The translations under genes and the position numbers were made by a program. Below the pieces are notes generated by a model. The model was not told the origin of the DNA, did not search any database, and worked only from the letters and a program-made list of their open reading frames with translations. Positions 54,203 to 63,433 of a DNA stretch of 64,000 bases are shown in pieces; the first letter of the stretch is position 1, and each line of letters begins with the position of its first letter. This DNA comes from Candidatus Latescibacterota bacterium (GTDB lineage Bacteria > Krumholzibacteriota > Krumholzibacteriia > G020349025): the NCBI GenBank assembly GCA_020349025.1, contig CP070763.1:3285451-3349450 (forward strand), given 5' to 3'.

Positions 54203-54838
54203 TCAGCGCTGTGGCCTTCGGCGCCGCGACGCCGGCAGACGCGACACGTGCTCGTTGCCGCCAATGAAGAAACGCAGCAGCCGTGCCGCATCCACGCCCG
54301 CGTAGTCGACGCCGATGCGCGCCGACCGCTGCACCGACTCGCTCGCCGCGAGCGCGCCGCTCGCGATCCACAGCTGCTCGCCGAGAAGATCGATCCCGTT
54401 CTGCCGTCGTGTGACCGCGAGCGCTCGACACAGCTTGCCTGGACCGTCGGCCAGACGTTTCGGATGTCCGGCCACCCCACGCAGCCGTCGCATGGTCTCG
54501 ACGCCGTCGAGCGGCTCGAGCGCCCGCAACAGCACCGCCTCGGGTTTTCCCGCGGGCTGACAAACGACGTTCAGCATGTCGTACATCCCGTAGATGAAAT
54601 AAACGTAGGCGTGCCCGGGCGGGCCGTACATGACCGCGTTGCGCTTGGTGCGACCGCTGCGCGCGTGGCATGCCTGATCCTCCTCCCCCACGTAAGCCTC
54701 GGTTTCGACGATCCGTCCGGCGAGGAGACTGCGCCGGTAGCGTCGAAGCAAGACACAGCCGAGGAGCTCGCGTGCCACCTCGTCGGCGCGGCGAGCGTAG
54801 AAGCGCCGCGGCAGCGCCGCCTGCGAGATCCGAGTCAT
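54203..54838 (-). CDS. 3-methyladenine DNA glycosylase (Mpg/AAG family)
   Basis: The protein is 211 residues from ATG 54838, preceded by GGGAGG. Mpg motifs are seen: RRFYARRADEVARELLGCVL, IVETEAYVGEEDQACHARSG (catalytic Glu region), RNAVMYGPPGHAYVYFIYGMYDMLNVVC and LADGPGKLCRALAVTRRQNG. It removes alkylated purines in base-excision repair. It converges with the MFS transporter gene (6 bases between stops) and faces the ETF oxidoreductase gene. Confidence 0.95.
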   Translation of the reverse strand: MTRISQAALPRRFYARRADEVARELLGCVLLRRYRRSLLAGRIVETEAYVGEEDQACHARSGRTKRNAVMYGPPGHAYVYFIYGMYDMLNVVCQPAGKPEAVLLRALEPLDGVETMRRLRGVAGHPKRLADGPGKLCRALAVTRRQNGIDLLGEQLWIASGALAASESVQRSARIGVDYAGVDAARLLRFFIGGNEHVSRLPASRRRRPQR

Positions 54839-55047
54839 GGCCTCCCAGCCCGGTCGAGAAGCGAGGCGCCAACGAGACGTCCGCGCCGGTTGCATTGTCG
54901 CGGGCGAGCGGCTGGGCCTCAACCACGAACGTGCGGCTTCCAAGCTGCGGAGTGCGACCAAACTTGACAGAAGAGCACGCGGCCCAGACGATGGGAGCGG
55001 CAGCCGGCAGCGTTGCGTCGGCGTGCGTGCCGCAAGGAGTGGATGTC

Positions 55048-56742
55048 ATGACGCAAGTGGAGCGCGAAACCCTCGAAGTCGATGTCTTGTTCGTCGGCGC
55101 CGGCCCGGCTTGTCTCTCCGGGGCGTTGCACCTGTCGAAGCTGGTGCGCGAACACGACGAAGCGATCGAGCGCGGTGAGGCAACGGGCGAGAAGCTTGGC
55201 GACATCGAGATTGCCGTGATCGAGAAGGGCGTCGAGGTGGGAATGCACCTGCTCTCCGGCGCGGTGTTCGACCCGCGCGCTCTGCGCGAGCTGATGCCGG
55301 ACTTCGAAGATCAGGGGTTTCCGTTCGAGAGCAAGGTGGATGCCGATTCGGTCCACTACCTGAGCGCGCGGCGTTCGTTCAAGCTCCCAATCACACCGCC
55401 CCCGCTTCAGAATCACGGCAACTACATCGTCTCGCTTCACAAGCTGGGTCGCTGGCTCGGCGAGAAAGTGGAGGCCGCAGGGATCAATCTGTTCTGCGGC
55501 TTCGCGGGCGCGGAGATCCTCTACGACGACAGCTCGGGCGTCGTGGGCGTACGCACGGGCGACCGTGGAGTCGACAAGAATGGCGAGCCGAAGGGGAACT
55601 TCGAGCCAGGCGTCGACATCCGTGCACGCATCACGGTCCTCGGCGAAGGAGCGCGTGGCAGCCTGACGAAGCAGCTCATCCCCACCCTCGGCCTCGAACG
55701 GGACTCGCTGCCGCAGATCTACTCCACCGGGGTCAAGGAGCTGTGGAAGCTACCGGAAGGGACACTGAAGAGTGGCCGCGTCATGCACACGATGGGGTTC
55801 CCGAACCCTTCCGACCTGTGGGGCGGCGGCTTCATCTACAACATGGACAACGACATCCTGTCGGTCGGATACGTCGTGGGGTTGGACTACAAGCATCCCG
55901 ACACCGACCCGCACATGATGTTTCAGCGCTTCAAGACGCACCCGATGGTGGCCAAGCTGCTGGAGGGGGGTGAGGTGGTGGCGTACGGCGCCAAGACGCT
56001 CGCCGAGGGTGGCTACTACACCATGCCACGCCTCTACGCCGACGGCGTGTTGCTGGTCGGCGAGTCGGCCGGGTTCCTGAACGCCATGCGACTCAAGGGG
56101 ATCCACCTGTCGATGAAGTCCGGCATGCTGGCGGCGGAAGCAATCGTGGACGCACTGGCGACGAACGACACGAGCGCCAACGCACTGCAAGGTTACCAGA
56201 GTCGTTTCGAGGCGAGCTGGGCTCGCGACGAGCTGTACCGCGTGCGCAACTTCCGCCAGGGTTTCGACGGGGGCCTCTTCGCCGGACTCGTGCACACCGG
56301 ATTCCAGATGCTCAGCGGCGGACGCGGTCTCTTCGACCGGCGCCGTATCGAGCCCGACTACACGCATATGCGCAAACGCACGGCTTTGGATGGGACGCCG
56401 GCCCCGGCGCGAATCAAGCTGGACGAGAAGCTCACCTTCAAGAAGCTGACGGACGTGTACCACGCAGGCACCGTGCACGAAGAGGATCAACCGTGCCACC
56501 TGAAGATCGCCGACTTCGACATCTGCAACAACCGCTGTCCCGACGAGTACGGGAATCCGTGCCAACACTTCTGCCCTGCAAGCGTCTACGAGATGGTGGA
56601 GGATCAGGGCGGCAAGCGTGAGCTCTTCGTCAACTTCACCAACTGCGTGCACTGCAAGACGTGCGACATCATGGATCCGTACCAGATCATCAACTGGGTC
56701 ACCCCCGAGGGGGGCGGCGGCCCGAAGTACGTCAACATGTGA
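55048..56742 (+). CDS. Electron transfer flavoprotein:quinone oxidoreductase
   Basis: The protein is 564 residues from ATG 55048 with AAGGAGT 8 bases upstream. The FAD-binding VDVLFVGAGPACLSGALHLSKL (split here as FVGAGPACLSGALHL) and the long substrate domain (SLHKLGRWLGEKVEAAG, GEGARGSLTKQL, GGGFIYNMDNDILSVGYVVG) match ETF-QO. A C-terminal [4Fe-4S] ferredoxin domain ends CVHCKTCDIMDPYQIINW. It sits on the inner membrane and passes electrons from ETF (fatty and amino acid oxidation) to quinone. No etfAB genes are nearby. Confidence 0.97.
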   Translation: MTQVERETLEVDVLFVGAGPACLSGALHLSKLVREHDEAIERGEATGEKLGDIEIAVIEKGVEVGMHLLSGAVFDPRALRELMPDFEDQGFPFESKVDADSVHYLSARRSFKLPITPPPLQNHGNYIVSLHKLGRWLGEKVEAAGINLFCGFAGAEILYDDSSGVVGVRTGDRGVDKNGEPKGNFEPGVDIRARITVLGEGARGSLTKQLIPTLGLERDSLPQIYSTGVKELWKLPEGTLKSGRVMHTMGFPNPSDLWGGGFIYNMDNDILSVGYVVGLDYKHPDTDPHMMFQRFKTHPMVAKLLEGGEVVAYGAKTLAEGGYYTMPRLYADGVLLVGESAGFLNAMRLKGIHLSMKSGMLAAEAIVDALATNDTSANALQGYQSRFEASWARDELYRVRNFRQGFDGGLFAGLVHTGFQMLSGGRGLFDRRRIEPDYTHMRKRTALDGTPAPARIKLDEKLTFKKLTDVYHAGTVHEEDQPCHLKIADFDICNNRCPDEYGNPCQHFCPASVYEMVEDQGGKRELFVNFTNCVHCKTCDIMDPYQIINWVTPEGGGGPKYVNM

Positions 56743-56745
56743 TCC

Positions 56746-57321
56746 ATGCACACGCACCCCCCACAAGCACAGGGCGACGATGCCGCGTACTCCTTCTGTC
56801 CGAAGTGTGGCGCTGCGCTGGTGTCTCGGCAGCTGAAAACGGGTGACCCGGAGCGCCGCGTGTGCAGCGCTTGTCGCTTCGTCTTCTTCCTCGATCCCAA
56901 GGTGGCGACCGGCTGCATTGCCGAGCTGCGGCAGGGGATCATCCTCCTGCGTCGGAGCATCGAGCCCGGCTACGGGCGCTGGGTCTTTCCTGGCGGCTAC
57001 GTCGATCGCGGTGAGCGCGTCGAAGATGCGGCCGTGCGCGAGATGGAGGAGGAGTCGCGACTGCGCGTGCAGCTCACGTCGTTGCTGGGCGTGTACTCCT
57101 ACGTGGGGCGCCCGGTGGTCGTCATCGTGTACACCGGCACCGTCGTGGACGGCAGGCTCGAAGCCGCAGATGAATCGCTCGAGGCCGCCTGCTTCGTCCC
57201 CGATCGAATCCCGTGGAACGAGCTGGCCTTCAGCAGCACCTGGGACGCGCTCGCGGACTACGCGTCCGGCCGTCATGGAGTGCAGCGCCCCGACCCGGCG
57301 ACCCGCCCCAAGGTCTTCTAG
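56746..57321 (+). CDS. Nudix hydrolase with zinc-ribbon
   Basis: The protein is 191 residues, starting 4 bases after the ETF-QO stop. An N-terminal zinc ribbon with two CxxC pairs (CPKCG at about 18-22, CSACR at about 40-44) precedes the Nudix domain. The Nudix box is GGYVDRGERVEDAAVREMEEES, metal-binding glutamates in REMEEE. The layout resembles NudC-like or ADP-ribose pyrophosphatases. The substrate is unknown. It is co-oriented and probably co-transcribed with the phosphoesterase gene, 30 bases downstream. Confidence 0.9.
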   Translation: MHTHPPQAQGDDAAYSFCPKCGAALVSRQLKTGDPERRVCSACRFVFFLDPKVATGCIAELRQGIILLRRSIEPGYGRWVFPGGYVDRGERVEDAAVREMEEESRLRVQLTSLLGVYSYVGRPVVVIVYTGTVVDGRLEAADESLEAACFVPDRIPWNELAFSSTWDALADYASGRHGVQRPDPATRPKVF

Positions 57322-57351
57322 ACAGCGCAAGCGAGGCGCAAGAGGGTGGCG

Positions 57352-58008
57352 ATGAAGATTCTGGCGCTGGCGGACATCCACGGAAGTCACGACGTCTATG
57401 CGCGGATCCCAGAGGCGGCCGCAGCTCATGCCGTCGATGCGGTCGTTCTGGCCGGTGACCTGCTGGGTGTTCCAGACGGTTACCGCACGGTCCAGGCCGC
57501 GCAGCGCGTCGACGCGCGTGCGATCGTCGAGATCCTGCAACGGCTCGAGGTTCCGCTCCTCTACATCATGGGCAACGACGATCTCGTCGAGCTTGCTCCA
57601 CACACGCGCCGCCTGCGCAGCGTGCACGCTCAGCGCGTCGATCTCGGTGCCTACAACTTCGTCGGCTACCAGTACTCCCCACCCTTCATGGGCGGTCTCT
57701 TCGAGAAGATCGAAGAGGAGATTGCCGCCGACCTGCGAGCGCTCGAGCCGCTCATGGACCGCAACACGATCTTCGTGACCCACAGCCCCGGCGCCGGCAT
57801 TCTCGATCGGGGTGTGCTCGGTCTCCACGCCGGCAGCGCCGCGATTCGAGCCGCGGTGGGGCGGCGCAACGTGCGCGCCCACATCCACGGTCACATCCAC
57901 CAATGCTTCGGTCGAGACGGACGCCACTTCAACGTGGCGGCGGCCGGGACCTGGCGCGCGATCGTGCTCGACCTGGAGAGCCTGGAACACCGGGAGATCC
58001 GTTCCTGA
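57352..58008 (+). CDS. Calcineurin-like metallophosphoesterase
   Basis: The protein is 218 residues; ATG 57352 has AGAGGG upstream (GTG 57346 is an alternative). Metal sites are DIHGSHD (about 8-14), LAGDLLG (about 35-41), MGNDD (about 66-70), THSPG (about 143-147) and the HIHGHIH loop (about 176-182), the full set of a di-metal phosphoesterase of the YfcE/MPE group. It has no signal and is cytoplasmic. Substrate unknown. Confidence 0.93.
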   Translation: MKILALADIHGSHDVYARIPEAAAAHAVDAVVLAGDLLGVPDGYRTVQAAQRVDARAIVEILQRLEVPLLYIMGNDDLVELAPHTRRLRSVHAQRVDLGAYNFVGYQYSPPFMGGLFEKIEEEIAADLRALEPLMDRNTIFVTHSPGAGILDRGVLGLHAGSAAIRAAVGRRNVRAHIHGHIHQCFGRDGRHFNVAAAGTWRAIVLDLESLEHREIRS

Positions 58009-58145
58009 CCGCAGGTGCGCGGCACAGAATCTGCTCGACCCCATGTGCGCAACCAACACTCAACAGGAAACGTTCGGGAAGCGACGGCAACACCCACGCT
58101 TCGGGCATGACGTCACCGGGTTGGATCGTCGCACGGAGCTCGAGA

Positions 58146-59912
58146 ATGTCGAAGTTGCAGCAGGCGACCGAGCGACGCCCGCTCCCCACCGCGCTCGGTT
58201 TCGCGGTGAAGCTCGTTGCCTTCGCCCTCCTCATCCTCTACACGCACTACCTGTCACCCGCGGACTTCGGCGTTCTGGTGCTCCTGTACGTGACGATGCG
58301 CATCCTCGACACCGTCGTCACCCAGGGGATGACGAGTGCGGTCCTGCGAGCGTACGATGTCGACTTCAAGGACGCGCCCCGCGCACGGCGCGAGGCGGTG
58401 AGCACGGCGCTGTTCTACTGCGTGGGATCGGCCGCGCTCCTCTTCGGGGTCCTGGCGCTGTTCGCGCGACCGTTGAGCGCGCTTGTGACAGCCGACGAGC
58501 AATGGGCCCCCCTGCTGCGCCTGATGTTTCTCGCCGGCCTCCTGCGCGCAGCGCAGAGCGTGCCGCGCCAGCTCCTGCAGAGCGACGGACGCAAGCGCGA
58601 CGTCATCCGGATTCTCGAGTTCGCAACCGCTGCGCTGCTCAACGTCTACTTCCTCGTGATCGAAGGCATGGGCCTGGCAGGGATCGTGTACAGCGAGGTG
58701 GTGCGTGAAGGGCTGTTTCTGATCGTGCATGCGTTCACGCTGCGACGCACGCTGCGCCCCACCTTCTCGAGATCACACCTGACACAGCTGCTGCGGCACG
58801 GCCTTCCGCGTGTTCCGCGCGGCTTGCCGCTCACGATTCTCTCCGTCAACGATCGCTACTTCCTCATTCACCTGGTCGGCGCAACGCAGCTCGGCCTCTA
58901 CGCGGTCGCCTATCGCTTCGCCGAGATCGTCGAGGATGGCGCCGTACGCCCTCTGCTGCAGCGCTGGCCGCGAACGCACGCCCAGCTGATCGCCGAGGAG
59001 AAGGATGGAGGCCAACGCCTCCTGGGGCGCTACGCCACCTATCTGGTGGCGATCGCGGGGCTCGTCGCCCTCGGCGTGTGCGTGTTCGCCGAGCCGCTGC
59101 TGCGCCTGGCGGCGCCCGCCGAATACCTCGAGGCCGCACGCTTCGTCCCGCTCCTGAGCCTCGCGCTCCTGCTCGCCGGAGCACATCGGCTGTTCCTGCT
59201 CGGTTTGCGCGCGGTGCACCGAACCGGATCGCTCCCACGCATGTTGACTGCGGCCGCCCTGTTCAACCTCGTCTGCAATGCCTGGCTCGTGCCGCGGCAC
59301 GGTGCGCTCGGCGCAGCTGCGGCCGCGATGCTCACCTCTCTGTTCCTTGCCGTCGTCGCGTCACGCGTGGACCGCCGCTGGTTCGGCACGCGCGTCGAGT
59401 GGGATCGAATTCTCCGTGTCGTCGTCGCGCTCGGGCTCACCTTCACCGTCGGGCGTTGGGTGACGCCGGAGAACCTGATCGGCCAGATTGCCTCGGCCTG
59501 CGCCCTCATCCTTCTCTATCCGGCGCTCCTGGGCGTCTTCGGCTTCTACAGCCTGGCCGAGCTGGAGATGCTGCGAGGCTTGCTCAACCGCCGTGTCGTG
59601 CCGCGGCCCGCACGTTCAGGGCAAGCGGACCGCGCAGCCCCCGAGGCTCCGCAGGCAGACGAGTCGGGCGAGCGCAACGAGCGGAAGGTCACGACCGCGC
59701 CTGCGGCGACGGACATGCACCCGAGCCAGGGAGCTCCCGGCTGGACGGCGGCGCTCGCCGGCCCGAGCGACGACGCATCACGAGACGCTGCCGACGAGCC
59801 CGAAGAGCGGCAAACGCTGGTCGAGCCGACGACTGGAGCGCAGGCTATGGTGGGAAGCTCGAGGCCGCGCGCTGCGTCGGCGTCGCGCGCTTCTCGATCA
59901 AAACGAAAGTGA
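58146..59912 (+). CDS. Polysaccharide flippase (oligosaccharide exporter, Wzx/MATE-like) with long polar tail
   Basis: The protein is 588 residues; ATG 58146 follows GGAG by 7 bases. About 12-14 membrane helices (about 15-475) start with the family opening FALLILYTHYLSPADFGVLVLLYVTMRILDTVVTQG. Conserved helix patterns (LPLTILSVNDRYFLIHLVGATQLGLYAVAYRF) match the MOP superfamily, which flips lipid-linked sugars. The last about 110 residues (from about 480) are Ala/Pro/Glu-rich and probably disordered. They overlap the 3' end of the converging FHA-PP2C gene by 68 bases. No glycosyltransferases are in the window. Confidence 0.9.
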   Translation: MSKLQQATERRPLPTALGFAVKLVAFALLILYTHYLSPADFGVLVLLYVTMRILDTVVTQGMTSAVLRAYDVDFKDAPRARREAVSTALFYCVGSAALLFGVLALFARPLSALVTADEQWAPLLRLMFLAGLLRAAQSVPRQLLQSDGRKRDVIRILEFATAALLNVYFLVIEGMGLAGIVYSEVVREGLFLIVHAFTLRRTLRPTFSRSHLTQLLRHGLPRVPRGLPLTILSVNDRYFLIHLVGATQLGLYAVAYRFAEIVEDGAVRPLLQRWPRTHAQLIAEEKDGGQRLLGRYATYLVAIAGLVALGVCVFAEPLLRLAAPAEYLEAARFVPLLSLALLLAGAHRLFLLGLRAVHRTGSLPRMLTAAALFNLVCNAWLVPRHGALGAAAAAMLTSLFLAVVASRVDRRWFGTRVEWDRILRVVVALGLTFTVGRWVTPENLIGQIASACALILLYPALLGVFGFYSLAELEMLRGLLNRRVVPRPARSGQADRAAPEAPQADESGERNERKVTTAPAATDMHPSQGAPGWTAALAGPSDDASRDAADEPEERQTLVEPTTGAQAMVGSSRPRAASASRASRSKRK

Positions 59913-61542
59913 TGTCGTCGGTCTGCTCGCGTCCGGCGACGTACTCCTCCAGCTCCTTCATGATCTGCGTCTTCGCGGCCTCGGCTCCCGCCGCCCCGAT
60001 GCGACGCAGAAGCGCCACGAGTCGCTCCTCCCCGAAGAGCGCTCCTTGCGGGTCCTCCGCCTCGGTCAGCCCATCGGAGAGCAGGAGCAGGAGATCCCCC
60101 TCCTCGAGCCGCAACGGCCGTGCCCGGTAAGTGGATTCCTCGAAGACACCGAGGATCGGCGCATCGGAGGGCAGCTCTTCGATCGCGCCGGTGCCGGCGC
60201 GGTAGATGTAGGAGGGGATATGCCCGGCACTCAGGAAGACGCCCTCCCCACCCACTCCGAGGCTGGCGAGACAAAGCGTGACGAAGCGATCTTCCTCGGT
60301 GCGTTGGCACAGGTAGCGGTTGACGCTGTCGATCGCGATGCCCGGGTCGCGCACGGAACTCAGCTGGCTGTGCAACGCGCCTTGCAGGAGCGAGCCGAGA
60401 AGAGCCGCCGCCACACCCTTGCCGGAGACGTCAGCAAGGATCGTCGTCAACGTCTCGTCGCCCGCCATGAAGTCGTAGAAGTCCCCCCCGACGTGGCGCG
60501 TCGGTCGGCTGAAGGCCTGCACCACGTAGCCGGGGAACTCGGGAGTCCGACGCGGCAGCAGATGCGCCTGCGTCTCTTGCGCCAACCCCAGCTCCTTTTC
60601 CAGCTCCTTCCGCGCTTCGATCTCGCGCACGAACTCCAGCTTCTCGAGAACGACGCCCGCTTCGGCCGCCAGTTTGCGCAGGATCTTCTCGTCGAGTCCG
60701 GACAGAGTGTGCATGATCCTCTTGCTGTCCAGATAGAGGATCCCCATGACTTCGCTGCCGTGGTTCTCGCGGCCGATGCCCACGAGAGGAAGACATGCCA
60801 CCGCGCACAGGTTTTGTCGCACGATGCTCTCCTGCATGGCGAAATCCGCCGCGATGTGCTCGGTCATGAAGACGGGCTCGCGCGAGTCGGAGACCCTGGT
60901 GACGATGCTGCTGCTGGTCGTGAACTCGAGCGAGGAGAGCTGCTCTAGATCGGCGTTGAGACCCAGCGCGTAGGCGTAGCCACCTGCGTCGCGGCGCAGG
61001 ATGAAGCCACGTTGCGCGCCGCTGATTCGCAGCGCGTTCTCCAAGATCTTGCGAAACATGAGCTCTGCCGACTGGCTCTGCGTCCATTCGTATTGCAGAT
61101 CGAGCAGGAATGAGAGCTTCTCGATTTCTGTCGTGTCGGCCGACGTTGTGGCCTCGGCGAGCGGCGCTGCGGGCGGGATGCGGCGACGAGCAGACCGGGA
61201 CGATTCGGCGGCCGCTCCCAGCCCGTGGCCCGAGTCGGCTGTCACTGCGTTCGGGTCTTCGACGACGATCTCGCGGTGCCCGATCCGGATGCGGTCGCCT
61301 GGGCGCAGCGTCTGGCGTTTCACCGCCTCACCGTTGACGAAAGTGCCGTGGCGGCTGCCGAGGTCGACCACGACCCAGCTCGAGCCGTCGCTCTCAATCG
61401 TGGCATGCTGGCGGGAGACCTCACGGTCGCCGAGAACGATGTCGCAATCGTTGCGGCGGCCGATCACACTTTGCGGCTTGCTGAGCTCGAGACGATGGAG
61501 CGCGCCCTGATCGTCCTTCCATCTGAGCACCGGCTTCTGCAT
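59845..61542 (-). CDS. FHA-GAF-PP2C (SpoIIE/RsbU-type) serine phosphatase
   Basis: The protein is 565 residues from ATG 61542, preceded by AGGTGAGG. Domains in order: FHA (about 8-90: SVIGRRNDCDIVLGDREVSRQHATI, GSRHGTFVNG), which binds phosphothreonine; GAF (about 150-305: AELMFRKILENALRISGAQRGFI); a coiled coil (EIEARKELEKELGLAQETQ); and PP2C/SpoIIE (about 335-550: VGGDFYDFMAGD, LADVSGKGVAAALLGSLLQG, LSDGLTEAEDPQGALFG, DDITFVLI). Metal-binding Asp residues are present. It likely dephosphorylates a STAS-type anti-anti-sigma protein; the one at 3229-3573 is a possible target by inference. Confidence 0.95.
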   Translation of the reverse strand: MQKPVLRWKDDQGALHRLELSKPQSVIGRRNDCDIVLGDREVSRQHATIESDGSSWVVVDLGSRHGTFVNGEAVKRQTLRPGDRIRIGHREIVVEDPNAVTADSGHGLGAAAESSRSARRRIPPAAPLAEATTSADTTEIEKLSFLLDLQYEWTQSQSAELMFRKILENALRISGAQRGFILRRDAGGYAYALGLNADLEQLSSLEFTTSSSIVTRVSDSREPVFMTEHIAADFAMQESIVRQNLCAVACLPLVGIGRENHGSEVMGILYLDSKRIMHTLSGLDEKILRKLAAEAGVVLEKLEFVREIEARKELEKELGLAQETQAHLLPRRTPEFPGYVVQAFSRPTRHVGGDFYDFMAGDETLTTILADVSGKGVAAALLGSLLQGALHSQLSSVRDPGIAIDSVNRYLCQRTEEDRFVTLCLASLGVGGEGVFLSAGHIPSYIYRAGTGAIEELPSDAPILGVFEESTYRARPLRLEEGDLLLLLSDGLTEAEDPQGALFGEERLVALLRRIGAAGAEAAKTQIMKELEEYVAGREQTDDITFVLIEKRATPTQRAASSFPP

Positions 61543-61961
61543 GCGCGCCTCACCTGTCTCGAATCTCGACAGCTTCCCATGTCCACGCTGTCGCGCCAAG
61601 CCCCAGCGAGCCTCTGCGACGCTGGGAGCATTGCCGGGGCCCTCCATCCGCAGCGAGGGCAGCGCTCCAGACGTGCCCGTGCCTCAAGTGTAACTAGCTG
61701 AGCGAGAACAACTTGGATGTTGCGTTCGACGCCGGCGCGGCGCCCGTGCGGCCTTGCGTGGGGCCCTTTGCCCTGTCGGCTGGTGCTCAATTGCGCTACG
61801 ATCACGGCTGGCCATCCGACTAGCAGCGCTGAAACGACTCCGGGTCCCGGCTGGGTACGGGCCTCTCTCGAGCGTGGTCTGATCCGCGGAGCGGCGTCAG
61901 GAGGCTCGTCTGCACATGTTGAAAACTCTCGAACCAACCTTTTTCGGACTTCCCTGTAATT
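61543..61961. other. Intergenic region before the ECF sigma factor gene
   Basis: No convincing gene. The last 40 bases before 61962 contain GAACCAACC and CTGTAA about 16 bases apart, which weakly fits an ECF-type autoregulated promoter (AACC -35). No ribosome-binding site is visible before the sigma gene. Confidence 0.35.
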
Positions 61962-62504
61962 ATGAGCGGAACCGACGATAGATCGCTGGCAATGGATTGT
62001 GCGAGAGGTCATAGGCAGTCTTTCGAGCCTCTGGTCGAAAGGTATTACAAGGTGTTGTTCAATGTGGCGCTGCGCTTGGTGCACGACTACGACGAGGCTC
62101 TGGACGTCACACAGACGACGTTCATGAAGGCCTTCGAGAAGATCGACACCTTCGACCCCAAGCACAAGTTCTTCAGCTGGATCTATCGGATCCTCCTCAA
62201 CGAATCGTTGAATCAACTGAGCCGCAGGAAGCCCAAGGAACCTCTGGATCCGGGCCTGGTCGCTGGGGGCGACAGCCCCGAGGAGGCGTACGACCTGCAG
62301 CGCCTGAGCGACCGCGTCCAGGCGGGTCTGACGCACCTGTCACTGGAGCACCGGCAGGTGCTCGTTTTGCGGCACTTTGCGGATCTTTCGTACAAGGAGA
62401 TCGGTTCCATCCTCTCCATCCCGGAGAAGACCGTGAAATCGAGACTCTTCAGCGCGAGGCGTCAGCTTTGCGCAGTCCTCAGCAGGGGAAGAGCCACGAC
62501 ATGA
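61962..62504 (+). CDS. ECF-type RNA polymerase sigma factor
   Basis: The protein is 180 residues. Region 2 at about 18-85 (RQSFEPLVERYYKVLFNVALRL, DEALDVTQTTFMKAFEKIDTF, FFSWIYRILLNESLNQLSR) and region 4 at about 120-172 (LEHRQVLVLRHFADLSYKEIG, IPEKTVKSRLFSARRQL) are separated by an acidic linker, as in ECF sigma factors of the RpoE class. It directs transcription of an envelope or stress regulon. The anti-sigma gene overlaps by 4 bases (ATGA). Confidence 0.95.
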   Translation: MSGTDDRSLAMDCARGHRQSFEPLVERYYKVLFNVALRLVHDYDEALDVTQTTFMKAFEKIDTFDPKHKFFSWIYRILLNESLNQLSRRKPKEPLDPGLVAGGDSPEEAYDLQRLSDRVQAGLTHLSLEHRQVLVLRHFADLSYKEIGSILSIPEKTVKSRLFSARRQLCAVLSRGRATT

Positions 62505-63301
62505 TCGAGGGGAAGTTCGAAGCAATCCTGAACCGGAAGGTCGACGGGATGATCTCCCCGGAAGAGGAAGCGGAACTGCAGGAGTACTTGGCCACCCACC
62601 CGGAAGCGCACTCGTATGCCGAGGATCTGGATGGGCTTTGCCGAACGCTCCGAACGGTCAAGGAGATCGATCCCCCGGACGACTTGAGAGATGCGATCCT
62701 CGAGCGGATCCGCGCGGCTCCGGCTCCCACGGTGCACGAGGCGACGGTCGACCTGCCCGACGAGGGGGACGGCTGGCTCGCGAGCCTTGTCCAGACCTTG
62801 CGAGGCTGGATGCGGCCGCAGCTGGCCTACAGCTTCGCGGCAGGAACCGCCGTCGGGGTGCTTCTGTTCGCCGTGTTCACCGGCAACCTGACGCAGTCCC
62901 GCCTCGACGAGACGTCTCTCCCGGGCGCCATGATGCCCGTCGAAGGCTCCGCTTTTTCACAGATCGACTCTGCGCTCCTGCAGCTCGAAGACACGCAGAT
63001 GCGCTTCGAGACGCGGCGGCACGAGAACCAGGTCCTGGGCGAGATTCGCGTCGAGTCGGGACCGTCCGTGCAGATCGTTCTGGAGTTCGACGGTGCGACG
63101 CTGAGCCCGCTCGGCTTCTGGCGCGAGCAGGGCTCGACCGAGAGGATCGAATTCGAAACAGGCCGGATCCGCATCGCCCATCAGGGGGCCAACACATACC
63201 AAGTTCTCCTGACGGAGGCTTCCACGACGGCGGGCGTGCTGACGGTTCGACTGGCTGCCGACGACGGGGTGGTGGAGCGTACGCTCCGCCTCCGACCGTA
63301 G
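62501..63301 (+). CDS. Membrane anti-sigma factor
   Basis: The protein is 266 residues, starting in an ATGA overlap with the sigma gene. The N-terminal cytoplasmic part (about 1-85) is helical and acidic (DGMISPEEEAELQEYLATHPEA), fitting an anti-sigma domain without the HxxxCxxC zinc motif. One membrane helix follows at about 107-126 (AYSFAAGTAVGVLLFAVFTG). The rest is a periplasmic beta-rich domain (VQIVLEFDGATLSPLGFW, VLTVRLAADDGVVERTL) that may sense signals. The inhibition of the sigma factor is inferred from context. Confidence 0.85.
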   Translation: MIEGKFEAILNRKVDGMISPEEEAELQEYLATHPEAHSYAEDLDGLCRTLRTVKEIDPPDDLRDAILERIRAAPAPTVHEATVDLPDEGDGWLASLVQTLRGWMRPQLAYSFAAGTAVGVLLFAVFTGNLTQSRLDETSLPGAMMPVEGSAFSQIDSALLQLEDTQMRFETRRHENQVLGEIRVESGPSVQIVLEFDGATLSPLGFWREQGSTERIEFETGRIRIAHQGANTYQVLLTEASTTAGVLTVRLAADDGVVERTLRLRP

Positions 63302-63307
63302 GGTCGG

Positions 63308-63355
63308 CGACCATTTTCTGCGGTGGCCGCAGGTGGACGACCAACTTTTTGCGGT
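63308..63355 (+). repeat. Imperfect direct repeat after the anti-sigma gene
   Basis: CGACCATTTTCTGCGGT (63308-63324) is repeated as CGACCAACTTTTTGCGGT (63338-63355), start to start 30 bases. It lies between the anti-sigma gene and the next gene. Confidence 0.5.
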
Positions 63356-63433
63356 CAGCGCTGTACTTGAGACAAGACGAATCCTGGATCAGCCTGGAGT
63401 GTGTAGAGAAGCCGTTCCCCGGAGGTAGGCAAA

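Noticed and set aside
55750..58059. Antisense open frame of about 770 codons across ETF-QO, Nudix and phosphoesterase genes
   Set aside because: It crosses three well-supported genes and has no domain or start context.
61717..61959. Small open frame of 80 codons upstream of the sigma factor
   Set aside because: It has no ribosome-binding site, unlikely composition (Pro/Arg/Ser-rich) and fills a promoter region.
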